The position numbers and the translations under genes were made by a program. Below are positions 1 through 7,947 of a stretch of DNA of 64,000 nucleotides, in pieces. The notes beneath the pieces were generated by a model, which was not told where the DNA came from, searched no databases, and worked only from the letters and a program-made list of their open reading frames with translations. The DNA lies in the NCBI GenBank assembly GCA_045222295.1, contig JBGUXP010000003.1:1-64000 (forward strand), in the 5' to 3' direction. Position 1 is the stretch's first letter. Each line of letters starts with the position of its first letter. The stretch is from Colimorpha sp045222295 (GTDB lineage: Bacteria > Bacteroidota > Bacteroidia > Bacteroidales > P3).

Positions 1-88
1 AGGTAGATGGTAGGTAGATGGTAGGTAGATGGTAGGTAGATGGTAGGTAGATGGTAGGTAGATGGTAGGTAGATGGTAGGTAAATGAT
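1..88. repeat. 11-bp tandem repeat at the window edge
   Basis: Seven perfect copies of the 11-bp unit AGGTAGATGGT run from position 1 to 77, followed by a degenerate eighth copy (78-88, two mismatches). The array probably continues to the left of the window. The unit is not a multiple of three and no ORF uses it, so it looks like an intergenic minisatellite whose copy number may vary between strains. Confidence 0.9.
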
Positions 89-103
89 GTTTATTTGATG
101 TTA

Positions 104-133
104 TTGGGTATCAGTATTCTAAGTGTAACTTTG
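104..133 (+). promoter_or_regulatory. Candidate Bacteroidota promoter P1
   Basis: TTG at 104-106 is followed after 19 bp by TAACTTTG (126-133), which fits the Bacteroidota -33/-7 pattern (TTG, TAnnTTTG). It lies upstream of a second promoter and could give a longer transcript of the 269-2965 unit. Confidence 0.4.
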
Positions 134-164
134 CGAAAAAAAATGAAATTTTTTTGAAAAAAAT

Positions 165-195
165 TTGGTCAGTATAAAGAAATGTATTACTTTTG
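165..195 (+). promoter_or_regulatory. Promoter P2 of the 269-2965 unit
   Basis: TTG at 165-167 and TACTTTTG at 188-195, spaced 20 bp, match the Bacteroidota sigma-ABfr consensus. The predicted start near 202 would fall inside the palindrome at 198-219, so the promoter is probably repressible. The leader to the ATG at 269 is about 65 nt. Confidence 0.65.
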
Positions 196-197
196 CA

Positions 198-219
198 GTG
201 TATTAGTTGACTAATACAC
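198..219. promoter_or_regulatory. Operator-like perfect palindrome
   Basis: GTGTATTAGT (198-207) and ACTAATACAC (210-219) are exact reverse complements around a 2-bp centre. The site begins 2 bp after the -7 element and covers the expected transcription start. The core TTAGTTGACTAA has the size and symmetry of sites bound by dimeric MarR- or TetR-family repressors. No such regulator is encoded beside it in this window, so it would act in trans or lie to the left. Confidence 0.6.
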
Positions 220-268
220 AAGAGTTGAATCAAAGAAAATGATTGAATAACAATTAAATAACTAAAAA

Positions 269-532
269 ATGAACTTCAAAGAACATTACAGAAAAAAAGA
301 TTGGGTGTACCACCTGACCATGTTTTTGTTTTTCGTATTGGCGGTGTTCGTTGTGGATACCATCCTGGGCGTTGGGCCTCTTGGCAAGAATCTCATAATT
401 TCTGTGGTGAGTGGACTTGTCATTCTTGGAATGGAGATATTCTTTAATCAGATGTCGTCGGACATCGACAAGGCTGTCGAGGAAGACAAGCGGGAAATGA
501 GGCACCGGGAAATGAAAAATAAGAAACAATAA
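269..532 (+). CDS. Small two-helix membrane protein
   Basis: An 87-residue protein of unknown function. A charged N-terminus containing KEHYRKKDW is followed by two hydrophobic segments (about residues 17-34 and 40-58) and a highly charged, probably helical C-terminus (IDKAVEEDKREMRHREMKNK). It should sit in the inner membrane with both ends on the same side. It is the first gene after promoter P2 and the operator-like palindrome, and ends 15 bp before the receptor gene, so the two are probably co-transcribed and share regulation. Expression is likely, since promoter, start and spacing agree; the function is not recognised. Confidence 0.7.
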   Translation: MNFKEHYRKKDWVYHLTMFLFFVLAVFVVDTILGVGPLGKNLIISVVSGLVILGMEIFFNQMSSDIDKAVEEDKREMRHREMKNKKQ

Positions 533-547
533 TTATATAATAGTATT

Positions 548-2965
548 ATGAAAAAACTGTTTTTTGCAGTGATGGCCATGGTGGCCCTGATGACCTCGGT
601 AGAGGCTCAGAATGTGAAAATTAAAGGCACTGTGAAGGATGCCAAGACAGGGGAGGCGCTTCCTTTGGTGAATGTGGGACTGATGAGGACCACCGACACG
701 GTGTTTGTGCGTGGTGCCGCGAGCGATTTCAACGGAGAGTTTGAGATCAAGGATGTGAAGCCCGGCGAGTACCTGCTGCAGGCCAGCTGCGTGGGCTATG
801 AGAGCTACAGTAAGGACATAAAGGTCTTTAAGGACATTAAGGACCTTAAGGTCGAGCTCACGGCGGGGACACTGTTGGAGGAGGTGGAGATTGTGGCCGA
901 GAAGCCGCTCTATGTGATGGACGGCGAGAAGAATATGTATAATACCAAGGAGGACCCCTCTATCCAGACAGGTACCGCCAGCGACGCCCTGCAGAACGCT
1001 CCGGGCGTGGAGGTAGATGCCGAAGGCAACATCACGCTGCGTGGTGTCTCCAGTGTGGAGATTTGGATCAACGACCGCCCTTCGCACATGAACGAGGAGG
1101 CCTTAAAACAGTATATCAAGCAGATGCCCGCTAACGCTATCGAGCGCATTGAGGTCATCACCAACCCCTCGGCCCGCTATTCGACTTCCGGCGGTGTCAT
1201 TAATATCGTCACCAACCAGAAGATTACGCGCAACGAGCTGCTCTGCGTCGGTGTGCGCGCTAACACCATGCCGAGCCTCTCTCCCTGGGCCTCATACGTC
1301 TATGCCAACGAGAAGTTCGACATGAACATCTACGTCAACGCCAACTTCGGCGTGCATAACATGTACGCCGACGGCTCCAACACGCTCTTTGATAATAACG
1401 GCGACACCAGCCGTTTCCAGCTCTCCAAGGGCGAGGTACATTCGAAGAACTACGGCGGCTACAGTGGCCTGAACTTCAACTGGAACATCTCTGACAAGAC
1501 CCATCTGTCCTCTTGGATGGGTATGTACCCCTACTGGGGTAATAACACGACGAAGCAGGACCTCATATACCGTGAGTATCAGCCCACGCTGCGCAACCTG
1601 GGATACAACTACCAGTTGGATAATCCCGATGGTTTCGGCTGGGGTGGCTACATGGGTGCCTGGCTCGAGCACCGCTTTGACACCACCGGAAGAAAGCTCT
1701 CTTTCAGCCTCAATGGCAACACCTGGAACGAACATGGCATCGGCACCGAGACCTTCGCCTACGCTGACCCGACGATAGACAGCTTGCTGCGCCGCACGGA
1801 GAAGCGTAATACCAGTCCCTCTGGCAGCATGACCCTCAACTACACTCACCCGTTGAAGCACGACATTGAACTGGAGGCGGGCGTTGAACTTGAACTCGGC
1901 GGCGGCACCCAATATCTGGGTATTGATACCCTGGCCGCGGACGGCTACCATGCTGTAGCCCTGCGCGTGAGCGACGGCATGGAACGTGGCACGGGCCTCA
2001 ACGGCTATGTGACGTTGCAGAAACGCTGGGGCGGCTTCACTGCCAAGGTAGGCCTTCGCGGCGAGCAAAGCTGGAAGAGGAGCGAATGGAGCCATCTGGA
2101 TGGTGCAGGGATGACCATCGTCGACACTGCGTTCTTCGGCCTCGTACCTTCGCTCCACCTGAGCTACCAGACCCAGACCTTCACCTCCTACAGCCTCAGC
2201 TACACCCTTCGCAACAGCACCCCCGGTATGACACAGCTTTCTCCTTTCTGCCGCTATGAGGATTACAGCTTCGAGATCGGCAACCCCAATCTGCTGCGTA
2301 GCTACACGCACAATCTTGAGGCCGCCTGGAGCAAGTACATCATGGGCTTCGGCATGCTGAACCTCAGTGCCTACTTTCGCGCTAACACCGATGAAATTGG
2401 CACCATGACCTATGCCGGCACCGCTCCGGAGTACTTCGGAAGCCGGCTGGTCAACTATACCCGTCCTGAGAATATCGGCTCCAGCCACACCGAGGGTCTG
2501 GAGGCTAACGTCACCTATCGTCCCTCGGGATTCTTCAACATCCGCCTGAACGCGTCGGCGTTCAACTACGGCTACGACTACGAAGGCTACAAGGATAATA
2601 AGTGGAGCTGGAGTGCTCGTGTCAACCTCTGGGCCAAGGTGTGGAACAAGCTGGAGGTCTTTGCCAACGCCCACTATTCTAGCCCCCGCTTGGGTCTCTA
2701 CAGCCTGACGGTGGCCAACAAGGGTATCGATCTCGGTTGCTCGGCCGACTTCTTCGAGCGCCAACTCTCGGTCTTCTTCAATGTGAACGATATCTTCGGT
2801 ATGGCCGAATGGGGCGAGAATACTACGGCTCCCGCCTACCAAACCACTGGTAGCCAGAAGTTCGACTCGCGCTTCGTCAGCCTCGGCCTCACCTGGCGTA
2901 TCGGCAAGATGGAACTTGAGAGCAAGGCAAGACAGGGCGCAACGGATAGCACACCACAGATGTAG
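548..2965 (+). CDS. TonB-receptor-like outer-membrane beta-barrel protein
   Basis: This 805-residue protein has a signal peptide (about residues 1-20, ending VEAQ). A carboxypeptidase-regulatory-like beta-sandwich follows (about 24-105, with GTVKDAKTGEALPLVNV and GEFEIKDVKPGEYLL), then a plug-like domain (about 115-225, with VEVDAEGNITLRG and IERIEVITNPSARYS), and then a long beta-barrel rich in aromatic strands. This is the architecture of the Bacteroidota outer membrane beta-barrel family related to TonB-dependent receptors. The substrate cannot be told, and no SusD partner is next to it. Residues about 88-103 are encoded by a short near-tandem repeat (about 811-862). The palindrome at 198-219 suggests repressor control together with the small membrane protein upstream. 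Confidence 0.85.
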   Translation: MKKLFFAVMAMVALMTSVEAQNVKIKGTVKDAKTGEALPLVNVGLMRTTDTVFVRGAASDFNGEFEIKDVKPGEYLLQASCVGYESYSKDIKVFKDIKDLKVELTAGTLLEEVEIVAEKPLYVMDGEKNMYNTKEDPSIQTGTASDALQNAPGVEVDAEGNITLRGVSSVEIWINDRPSHMNEEALKQYIKQMPANAIERIEVITNPSARYSTSGGVINIVTNQKITRNELLCVGVRANTMPSLSPWASYVYANEKFDMNIYVNANFGVHNMYADGSNTLFDNNGDTSRFQLSKGEVHSKNYGGYSGLNFNWNISDKTHLSSWMGMYPYWGNNTTKQDLIYREYQPTLRNLGYNYQLDNPDGFGWGGYMGAWLEHRFDTTGRKLSFSLNGNTWNEHGIGTETFAYADPTIDSLLRRTEKRNTSPSGSMTLNYTHPLKHDIELEAGVELELGGGTQYLGIDTLAADGYHAVALRVSDGMERGTGLNGYVTLQKRWGGFTAKVGLRGEQSWKRSEWSHLDGAGMTIVDTAFFGLVPSLHLSYQTQTFTSYSLSYTLRNSTPGMTQLSPFCRYEDYSFEIGNPNLLRSYTHNLEAAWSKYIMGFGMLNLSAYFRANTDEIGTMTYAGTAPEYFGSRLVNYTRPENIGSSHTEGLEANVTYRPSGFFNIRLNASAFNYGYDYEGYKDNKWSWSARVNLWAKVWNKLEVFANAHYSSPRLGLYSLTVANKGIDLGCSADFFERQLSVFFNVNDIFGMAEWGENTTAPAYQTTGSQKFDSRFVSLGLTWRIGKMELESKARQGATDSTPQM

Positions 2966-2967
2966 GT

Positions 2968-2987
2968 GATGGACGCACGCGTCCATC
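2968..2987 (+). terminator. Hairpin after the receptor gene, no U-tract
   Basis: GATGGACGC (2968-2976) and GCGTCCATC (2979-2987) form a perfect 9-bp inverted repeat 3 bp after the receptor stop codon. No T-run follows, so it may be a processing or stability hairpin rather than an efficient intrinsic terminator. Confidence 0.4.
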
Positions 2988-3028
2988 CGCAAAACAAAGT
3001 AAAATAATAATCATTAAACAGAAATATT

Positions 3029-3340
3029 ATGAAAATTGTAACAGTAGAAACCCTTCAGGGTGTCAATTATGAAGAATTGGGTGTTGTCTCTGGCAGCATC
3101 ATCCGTGCAAAGAACATGTTCAGCGACTTTGGTCAGGGTCTGAAAAGCATGGTAGGCGGCGAGCTGAAGAGCTACACCGAGATGATGAACACGGCCCGCG
3201 AGCAGGCCACCCAGCGCATGGTCGACCAAGCTGTCGCCATGGGCGCCGATGCAATCATCGGCGTGCGCTACACCACTAACAGCATTATGGCGCAAGCCGC
3301 CGAGGTGTTGGTATTTGGAACAGCAATAATATATAAATAA
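3029..3340 (+). CDS. YbjQ / UPF0145 family protein
   Basis: This 103-residue protein matches the YbjQ (UPF0145, formerly DUF74) family over its whole length: N-terminal strand VETLQGVNYEELGVVSG, the central KNMFSDFGQGLKSMVGGELKSYTEMM helix region, and the C-terminal MGADAIIGVRYTT...AEVLVFGTA core. The family forms compact pentameric assemblies and has been annotated as possibly heavy-metal binding, but its role is not established. There is no signal peptide, so it is cytoplasmic. It ends 57 bp before the ABC ATPase start and could be the first gene of that transcript. Confidence 0.85.
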   Translation: MKIVTVETLQGVNYEELGVVSGSIIRAKNMFSDFGQGLKSMVGGELKSYTEMMNTAREQATQRMVDQAVAMGADAIIGVRYTTNSIMAQAAEVLVFGTAIIYK

Positions 3341-3349
3341 TTGGATAGA

Positions 3350-3385
3350 AACTATAGGAACTATAGTGACTATAGTAACTATAAA
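3350..3385 (+). repeat. Four 9-bp near-tandem repeats before the ABC gene
   Basis: Four consecutive 9-bp units (AACTATAGG, AACTATAGT, GACTATAGT, AACTATAAA) fill most of the gap between the YbjQ stop and the ABC start. Because 9 is a multiple of three, the array is open in the ABC reading frame and could encode an extension of the NY(R/S) type from a TTG at 3341. Confidence 0.8.
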
Positions 3386-3397
3386 AAAACAACAGTC

Positions 3398-4255
3398 ATG
3401 ATTGAAATCAGAAATTTAGCTTTCAGCTACAAAAAATCGCCAGTCTTCAATGACATCAACCTAACGTTCCCGCAGGGGAACATTTATGGACTCCTCGGCG
3501 AGAATGGAGTGGGGAAGACCACTTTGTTGAAACTCATTTGCGGCCTGTTGCGTCCCAAGGAGGGTACTTGTACTATCGATGGCCTCACCTGTCAGGAGCG
3601 CCTGCCCGAGATGCTGCAGCACATCGTCTTCCTGCCCGATGAGGTCAGTTTGCCCGACGGTCGCACCCCCCAGCAGTATGTCAACGAACTGGCCCCCTTT
3701 TATCCTAACTTTGCACAGGGTACTTTCCTGCATCTGATGGATGAGTTTGAAGTGGAACCCGACCGCAAGTTCAAGGAGATGAGCTTTGGCCAGCAGAAGA
3801 AGAGCCTCATCGCCGCCAGCCTCTCGCTGGGTACTGACTATGTGCTCTTCGACGAGCCCACCAACGGCCTCGACATCCCCAGCAAGGCGCAGTTCCGCTC
3901 CATCCTCAGCAAGCGTGCCGAGGAGAACAGCACCATCATTATCTCCACCCACCAGGTGAAGGATGTGGAGAACCTCATTGACCCCATCGTCATCCTCAGT
4001 AACAACGGTGTGCTTCTCGATGCCAGCGTGCAGCGCATCACGGAGAAACTCTACTTCGAGTATGGCGGAGAGCATCGCGACGACGCCCTCTACAGCGAGA
4101 TGCAGCCCGGTGGCTACCTCAACGTCATCCCCAACCCCGGATTGGGGGTCGCGACCGAAGGGAGTAATACCCAATACGAGAGCCAGCTCAACATCGAGGC
4201 TCTCTTCAACGCCGTGCTGAGAAACAAGAATGTGTTTAGAGAACTGTTCAAGTAG
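3398..4255 (+). CDS. ABC transporter ATP-binding protein (Ytr-like)
   Basis: The cytoplasmic ATPase of an ABC-2-type exporter, 285 residues from ATG 3398. Visible motifs are Walker A (GENGVGKTT), a divergent signature (MSFGQQKK instead of LSGGQ), Walker B with D-loop (VLFDEPTNGLD) and the H-loop (IIISTHQ). A longer reading from TTG 3341 would only add the translated 9-bp repeats, so ATG 3398 is preferred. Two permeases, two lipoproteins and a GntR regulator follow on the same strand, an arrangement seen in YtrA-type envelope-stress ABC systems. The C-terminal region (about residues 243-260) contains small palindromes, including GGTCGCGACC at 4147-4156, and may be repeat-derived. The substrate is unknown. 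Confidence 0.85.
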   Translation: MIEIRNLAFSYKKSPVFNDINLTFPQGNIYGLLGENGVGKTTLLKLICGLLRPKEGTCTIDGLTCQERLPEMLQHIVFLPDEVSLPDGRTPQQYVNELAPFYPNFAQGTFLHLMDEFEVEPDRKFKEMSFGQQKKSLIAASLSLGTDYVLFDEPTNGLDIPSKAQFRSILSKRAEENSTIIISTHQVKDVENLIDPIVILSNNGVLLDASVQRITEKLYFEYGGEHRDDALYSEMQPGGYLNVIPNPGLGVATEGSNTQYESQLNIEALFNAVLRNKNVFRELFK

Positions 4256-4275
4256 TTAAATAGTTTAATAGAAAA

Positions 4276-4995
4276 ATGAATAACTCGTTTGACATTCATC
4301 GTTTCGGAAAGCTGTTGAAACACGACGTGAAGCGTTTTTCGTTGAGCTACAGCGGAATGGGTGCAGAAATGGCAGGCATGCTGCTGTTTGTGCCGTTCAT
4401 GATGTTGTCTCAATTTTTTACCGGTGAGAATGAAGGTCCCGGTTACCGCATAATAATGGCTGTCTGTATGTCGCTCTTCGTGGCTTCGCAGATACCCTTG
4501 CAACTTTATGCCGGTGTTGCCCGCAAGCAAAAGCGTGGCGATATCTACTTCGCCATGCTGCCCGCCAGCAAGTGCGAGAAGTACCTCTCGATTGCATTGA
4601 TTTCGCTGGTTTTGGCGCCGTTGGCGATGATAGTCGGCAACGTGGCATTCGACTCCCTGCTCACTGCGGTACACATGCCTTTCTACCACAGATACATGTG
4701 GCAATCAGGCATATGGCAAGAGCTTAATCTCCCGTTGCTGTGCAACTACGTGGCAGCCTTTGTGGGACCCACCCTGGGAATCATCTATGCCAACGCCATA
4801 CGAGAGCAAGGCTGCCGCAGGCTGATGTGTCTTCTGGCCTGGGGATGGATGGCTGTAGGAGAATTCTTCGGAACTATCCTTTACATCAGGTATGAAAACG
4901 AAGCCATGATCTGGGCGATGTTCGCCGCACAGGCTCTGATGGCCGTCCTCATGGGATTCCTCGGCTGGAACAAGATGAAAAAAATGAGTTATTAA
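4276..4995 (+). CDS. ABC-2-type permease, first of a pair
   Basis: A 239-residue inner-membrane protein with about six hydrophobic segments. It is a diverged paralogue of the next gene. Both start MNN.FD..RF with a K.D pair, share (F/Y)AMLPASK.EK(Y/F)LSI after the second membrane segment, and end in a KKM(S/P)Y tail. The ABC ATPase ends 20 bp upstream, so the pair probably forms a heterodimeric membrane domain for it. Without similarity searching, the assignment rests on operon position, topology and the internal paralogy. Confidence 0.7.
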   Translation: MNNSFDIHRFGKLLKHDVKRFSLSYSGMGAEMAGMLLFVPFMMLSQFFTGENEGPGYRIIMAVCMSLFVASQIPLQLYAGVARKQKRGDIYFAMLPASKCEKYLSIALISLVLAPLAMIVGNVAFDSLLTAVHMPFYHRYMWQSGIWQELNLPLLCNYVAAFVGPTLGIIYANAIREQGCRRLMCLLAWGWMAVGEFFGTILYIRYENEAMIWAMFAAQALMAVLMGFLGWNKMKKMSY

Positions 4996-5008
4996 AATAA
5001 TAAATGCT

Positions 5009-5827
5009 ATGAATAACAAATTTGATTGGAACCGTTTTTGCAACGTTGTCAAGAAAGACTTCCGCAATATGTGGCCGACTTTCGGCACTACCGCCATCGT
5101 GCTGGCCTCGCTGCCTTTCGCTGTGTGGCTGTTGGCCTTGGTCATTGATCGTACCGCTGTCATTGACCCTAGCTGGCGCGTGTTAATGATTATGGGTGTT
5201 TCCTCTCTCGCTGCGCTCATGCTGCCGTCGCGTCTTTATCGCACTATGAACCTCCGCAATGAGGGCATCTATTATGCCATGCTGCCGGCCTCCAAGCTGG
5301 AGAAGTTCCTCAGCATCCTGTTTTATACTTTCATTGTAGCTCCCGTGGTCGTCTATTTGGGAAGTATGGTGCTCGACATTATCTTGCGCCTTCTGCCTGC
5401 AGGGCCCTACCACCAGTGGCTCTGGCAGGGTGAGGTGGGATTCCCGTTTTTTACCACCTTCCCTTCAGACGACAATGTCTTGCCGGGCTTCCACAGCTGG
5501 CTCCTCACTGCTGCCACTTGGACAGGTCTCTTTGCCTCGCCGGCTATCTTCCTCTATGCCGCCACCCTCTTTAAGAAACACAAGGTGATGTTCACCTTCC
5601 TCATCCTCTATCTGTTGGAATTTGTCCTTGTTGTCATCGCTATCCCCATCGTTGTGGCTCTCATGAAGACTCCCGACTTTATGGAGTGGGTCTATGACAC
5701 TTTCCATAGCTGGACTCCTGAACGTATTCTGAATTGGATTATGGGCACTGTCTCCATCTTCAATGTTGTTGTATTTGCCCTCTTCACTTGGATGAGTTGG
5801 CATCGTCTGAAAAAGATGCCGTACTAA
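5009..5827 (+). CDS. ABC-2-type permease, second of a pair
   Basis: A 272-residue inner-membrane protein with about six hydrophobic segments, starting 13 bp after its paralogue. It shares the N-terminal MNNKFDWNRF and the central YAMLPASKLEKFLSI motif, and differs by a longer loop between the third and fourth segments (about residues 130-160). It probably pairs with the 4276-4995 product as the membrane half of the exporter driven by the 3398-4255 ATPase. Confidence 0.7.
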   Translation: MNNKFDWNRFCNVVKKDFRNMWPTFGTTAIVLASLPFAVWLLALVIDRTAVIDPSWRVLMIMGVSSLAALMLPSRLYRTMNLRNEGIYYAMLPASKLEKFLSILFYTFIVAPVVVYLGSMVLDIILRLLPAGPYHQWLWQGEVGFPFFTTFPSDDNVLPGFHSWLLTAATWTGLFASPAIFLYAATLFKKHKVMFTFLILYLLEFVLVVIAIPIVVALMKTPDFMEWVYDTFHSWTPERILNWIMGTVSIFNVVVFALFTWMSWHRLKKMPY

Positions 5828-5869
5828 TATAGTATTTAAGTAGACAAGTAGTTAAGAAGTTAAGTAGAT

Positions 5870-6640
5870 ATGAAACAAACCATTTTTATAGCCCTTGCGG
5901 CATGTATGACTCTCACGGGTTGCTATTTCAACCGCGGCGTTGACGAGACCTTCGAGACCGACCGCTACACGATGCGTATGGTGTCGTGGGATATGGATGT
6001 GGACGGCGTGATTGAGCACGGCCTCGCAGTCAGAGATTTCGAGAAAGCTGACACGATGGTAATGTCCGGCACGGTGCCGATGATAGCCCTCCGTCTGGCC
6101 AATAATTCCATCTCGGAGAATGAGACAACCCTGTATAAATACGACAATGGCAAGCAGGATTTCCTGCCAAGTTATACCTATTTGGTTGTCGACCGCGACA
6201 CCATGCAGCCGAAGGACTACACACCCTTGTTGCAAGCCATGATGAAGAAAGGCATCCTTCGTGCCGACACCACCTATGAGCCTATGCGCATCCTTGAGGT
6301 CTACGATTCCGCACGCTTCGTCTCCAAAAAGAAGAGTGTTCAGGAAGAGGACGAGAAAACATTATTCTACGTCCAGATGCGCGATGGCGAGGTATCGTAT
6401 GAGGAGAGTTTTCAGAGTGTGGAAAATATCGCCGCCAGTTTGCGGTTAGAGTATCATTTGCCGGTACTCCTCGACCCCAGTGTTGACCCCGACATGAAGA
6501 TGGAGTATCACGAGATGGACAACAAGCTGTGGCAGCACGACAGCCTGTGGCTTGACGACCTAGGCATGCGCATCGTCCCCGACCCGCAGGGCCGCAAGAT
6601 GCGTGTCATCGAGTTCAACCGCTGCAAAGGGAAGATTTAA
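5870..6640 (+). CDS. Lipoprotein of the ABC operon
   Basis: A 256-residue predicted lipoprotein with lipobox LTGC (Cys18), followed by YFNRGVDETFETDRY. I recognise no catalytic domain. The segment just after the lipidated Cys (C-Y/H-F/I-N-R) recurs in the lipoprotein at 7035-7874, so the two may be distant paralogues or be matured alike. It lies between the permeases and the GntR gene, with 42 bp of repeat-like AGTTAAG sequence upstream and 13 bp to the regulator, and is probably in the same operon. Confidence 0.7.
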   Translation: MKQTIFIALAACMTLTGCYFNRGVDETFETDRYTMRMVSWDMDVDGVIEHGLAVRDFEKADTMVMSGTVPMIALRLANNSISENETTLYKYDNGKQDFLPSYTYLVVDRDTMQPKDYTPLLQAMMKKGILRADTTYEPMRILEVYDSARFVSKKKSVQEEDEKTLFYVQMRDGEVSYEESFQSVENIAASLRLEYHLPVLLDPSVDPDMKMEYHEMDNKLWQHDSLWLDDLGMRIVPDPQGRKMRVIEFNRCKGKI

Positions 6641-6653
6641 AGAAAGGATTGTT

Positions 6654-7004
6654 ATGGAATTCAGGAAACAAAAACCGATATACCTGCAGATAGCCGACCG
6701 GCTGATGGAGCAGATCCTCAGCGGCGAACCTGCCGAAGACGACCGCATGCCGTCAGTGCGCGATGTGGCGGCCTCCATGGGTGTTAACCCCAACACCGTC
6801 ATGCGTACCTTTGAGCACCTGCAGGGGGAAGAGATTATATTCAATCGTCGCGGTGTCGGCTATTTTGTCAGCCCCGATGCCAAGAAGAAAATCCTCGCCG
6901 AACAGCGCCGCGAGTTTATCGAAGAGGAGTTGCCACTCATCAAGCAAAAGATGAAGATGCTTGGCATCGGCATCGACGAGCTGACACTCGATGATTTGGT
7001 ATAG
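6654..7004 (+). CDS. GntR-family (YtrA-type) transcriptional regulator
   Basis: A 116-residue DNA-binding repressor. It has an N-terminal GntR winged helix (about residues 1-70: PIYLQIADRLMEQILSG, MPSVRDVAASMGVNPNTVMR, RRGVGYFV) and only a short helical tail (about 75-116). That matches the YtrA subfamily, which has a small dimerisation tail instead of a full ligand-binding domain. ATG 6654 is chosen because AGAAAGGA precedes it and the conserved fold begins directly after it. YtrA regulators normally repress their own ABC operon; here the gene follows the ABC genes rather than leading them. Confidence 0.85.
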   Translation: MEFRKQKPIYLQIADRLMEQILSGEPAEDDRMPSVRDVAASMGVNPNTVMRTFEHLQGEEIIFNRRGVGYFVSPDAKKKILAEQRREFIEEELPLIKQKMKMLGIGIDELTLDDLV

Positions 7005-7034
7005 TCGATTAACGAATAAAAAAAGCATTGAAAA

Positions 7035-7874
7035 ATGAAAAAGCAATTCATTATTATTGCAACCATGGTGGCTGTGGTTTTCTCCGCTTGCCATATCAAC
7101 CGTGTGGAGAGTTTTGACTCGGAGTATAAAACCGAGTCCAGTGTTCGTGACATGATGCTCAAGCAAGGCTACGACGCGGCGCTGATGACGCAAGTGGGCG
7201 ACACCCAGCGCATCACCTATCTTCGCTTTGGAAGCGATACGGTCCTCTATAACGAAATATCCAGTGGCAAAGACTCCGCTGGCATGGATTATGGCAGCTT
7301 GCGCGGTGCGAATTTCATCATGAACAATACCACGGCCATGATGACAGTCACCTTTACTCCCCTCAACGATTCCACCTATAGTATCGATAGTCTCACCACA
7401 CTCTTCCTCGCTAAACCGGCACAAGGGAAAGAACATGAGCTGCAACGCTTCGTTGCATGGAGTCTTTGTGGGTTCCGCGAAGCCTTGTCTGTGTTTGATG
7501 AAAAGCATACAGAGGATATCATCAGCACCCAGGAAGAACTAGAGGAGGCGGAACTTGAGCTTGAAGAGGCGAGCAGAACCCTGCTGGAGATCAATACCGT
7601 CATTGTGTCTCCGGGCTGCAAAGCACAAAAGAGTTTCGAACGGATGGAAAAGAAAGCCAAAGAACTTGGTTTCGCCAGCATTGAAATTGCTCATAGACCT
7701 GGCCATCATGGATGTTCCTTCGGTTGTACGCATGCTTTGGGAAGCAAAGACAAGTGCTACGACCGTATGGTAGAGATGTGCAAGGTGGCGAACGGCGAAG
7801 GCCTCGCCAACAGAGTCAAACACTGTCATCAAGGAATCACTTCCGGCAGATGCCGTTTCGTGGCACACAATTAA
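7035..7874 (+). CDS. Lipoprotein with a Cys/His-rich C-terminus
   Basis: A 279-residue predicted lipoprotein (lipobox FSAC, Cys19) of unknown function. After a beta-rich N-terminal half comes a coiled-coil-like acidic segment (about residues 158-180, EELEEAELELEEAS). The C-terminal part is rich in Cys and His (HRPGHHGCSFGCTHALG, KDKCYDRMVEMC, HCHQG), a composition that could bind metal or form disulfides. It is the last gene of the ABC/GntR run, 30 bp after the regulator, and is followed by a strong terminator. Confidence 0.7.
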   Translation: MKKQFIIIATMVAVVFSACHINRVESFDSEYKTESSVRDMMLKQGYDAALMTQVGDTQRITYLRFGSDTVLYNEISSGKDSAGMDYGSLRGANFIMNNTTAMMTVTFTPLNDSTYSIDSLTTLFLAKPAQGKEHELQRFVAWSLCGFREALSVFDEKHTEDIISTQEELEEAELELEEASRTLLEINTVIVSPGCKAQKSFERMEKKAKELGFASIEIAHRPGHHGCSFGCTHALGSKDKCYDRMVEMCKVANGEGLANRVKHCHQGITSGRCRFVAHN

Positions 7875-7887
7875 TGTTTAACAGGAG

Positions 7888-7929
7888 AAAAAAGAAGGCA
7901 TCCGACTTTAGTCGGATGCCTTCTTTTTT
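7888..7929. terminator. Bidirectional intrinsic terminator
   Basis: A perfect 19-bp stem (arms 7888-7906 and 7911-7929, loop TTTA) carries an A-tract at one foot and a T-tract at the other. It can stop transcription from both sides and lies exactly between the convergent genes ending at 7874 (+) and 7948 (-). Confidence 0.95.
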
Positions 7930-7947
7930 ATTTGTTCTTGATAATGT

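Noticed and set aside
1..88. Possible CRISPR array
   Set aside because: The unit is 11 bp with no spacers; it is a simple tandem repeat.
1292..2992. A 566-codon open frame on the minus strand
   Set aside because: It is antisense to the receptor gene and has no promoter, signal or recognisable domain; the + strand gene explains the codon pattern.
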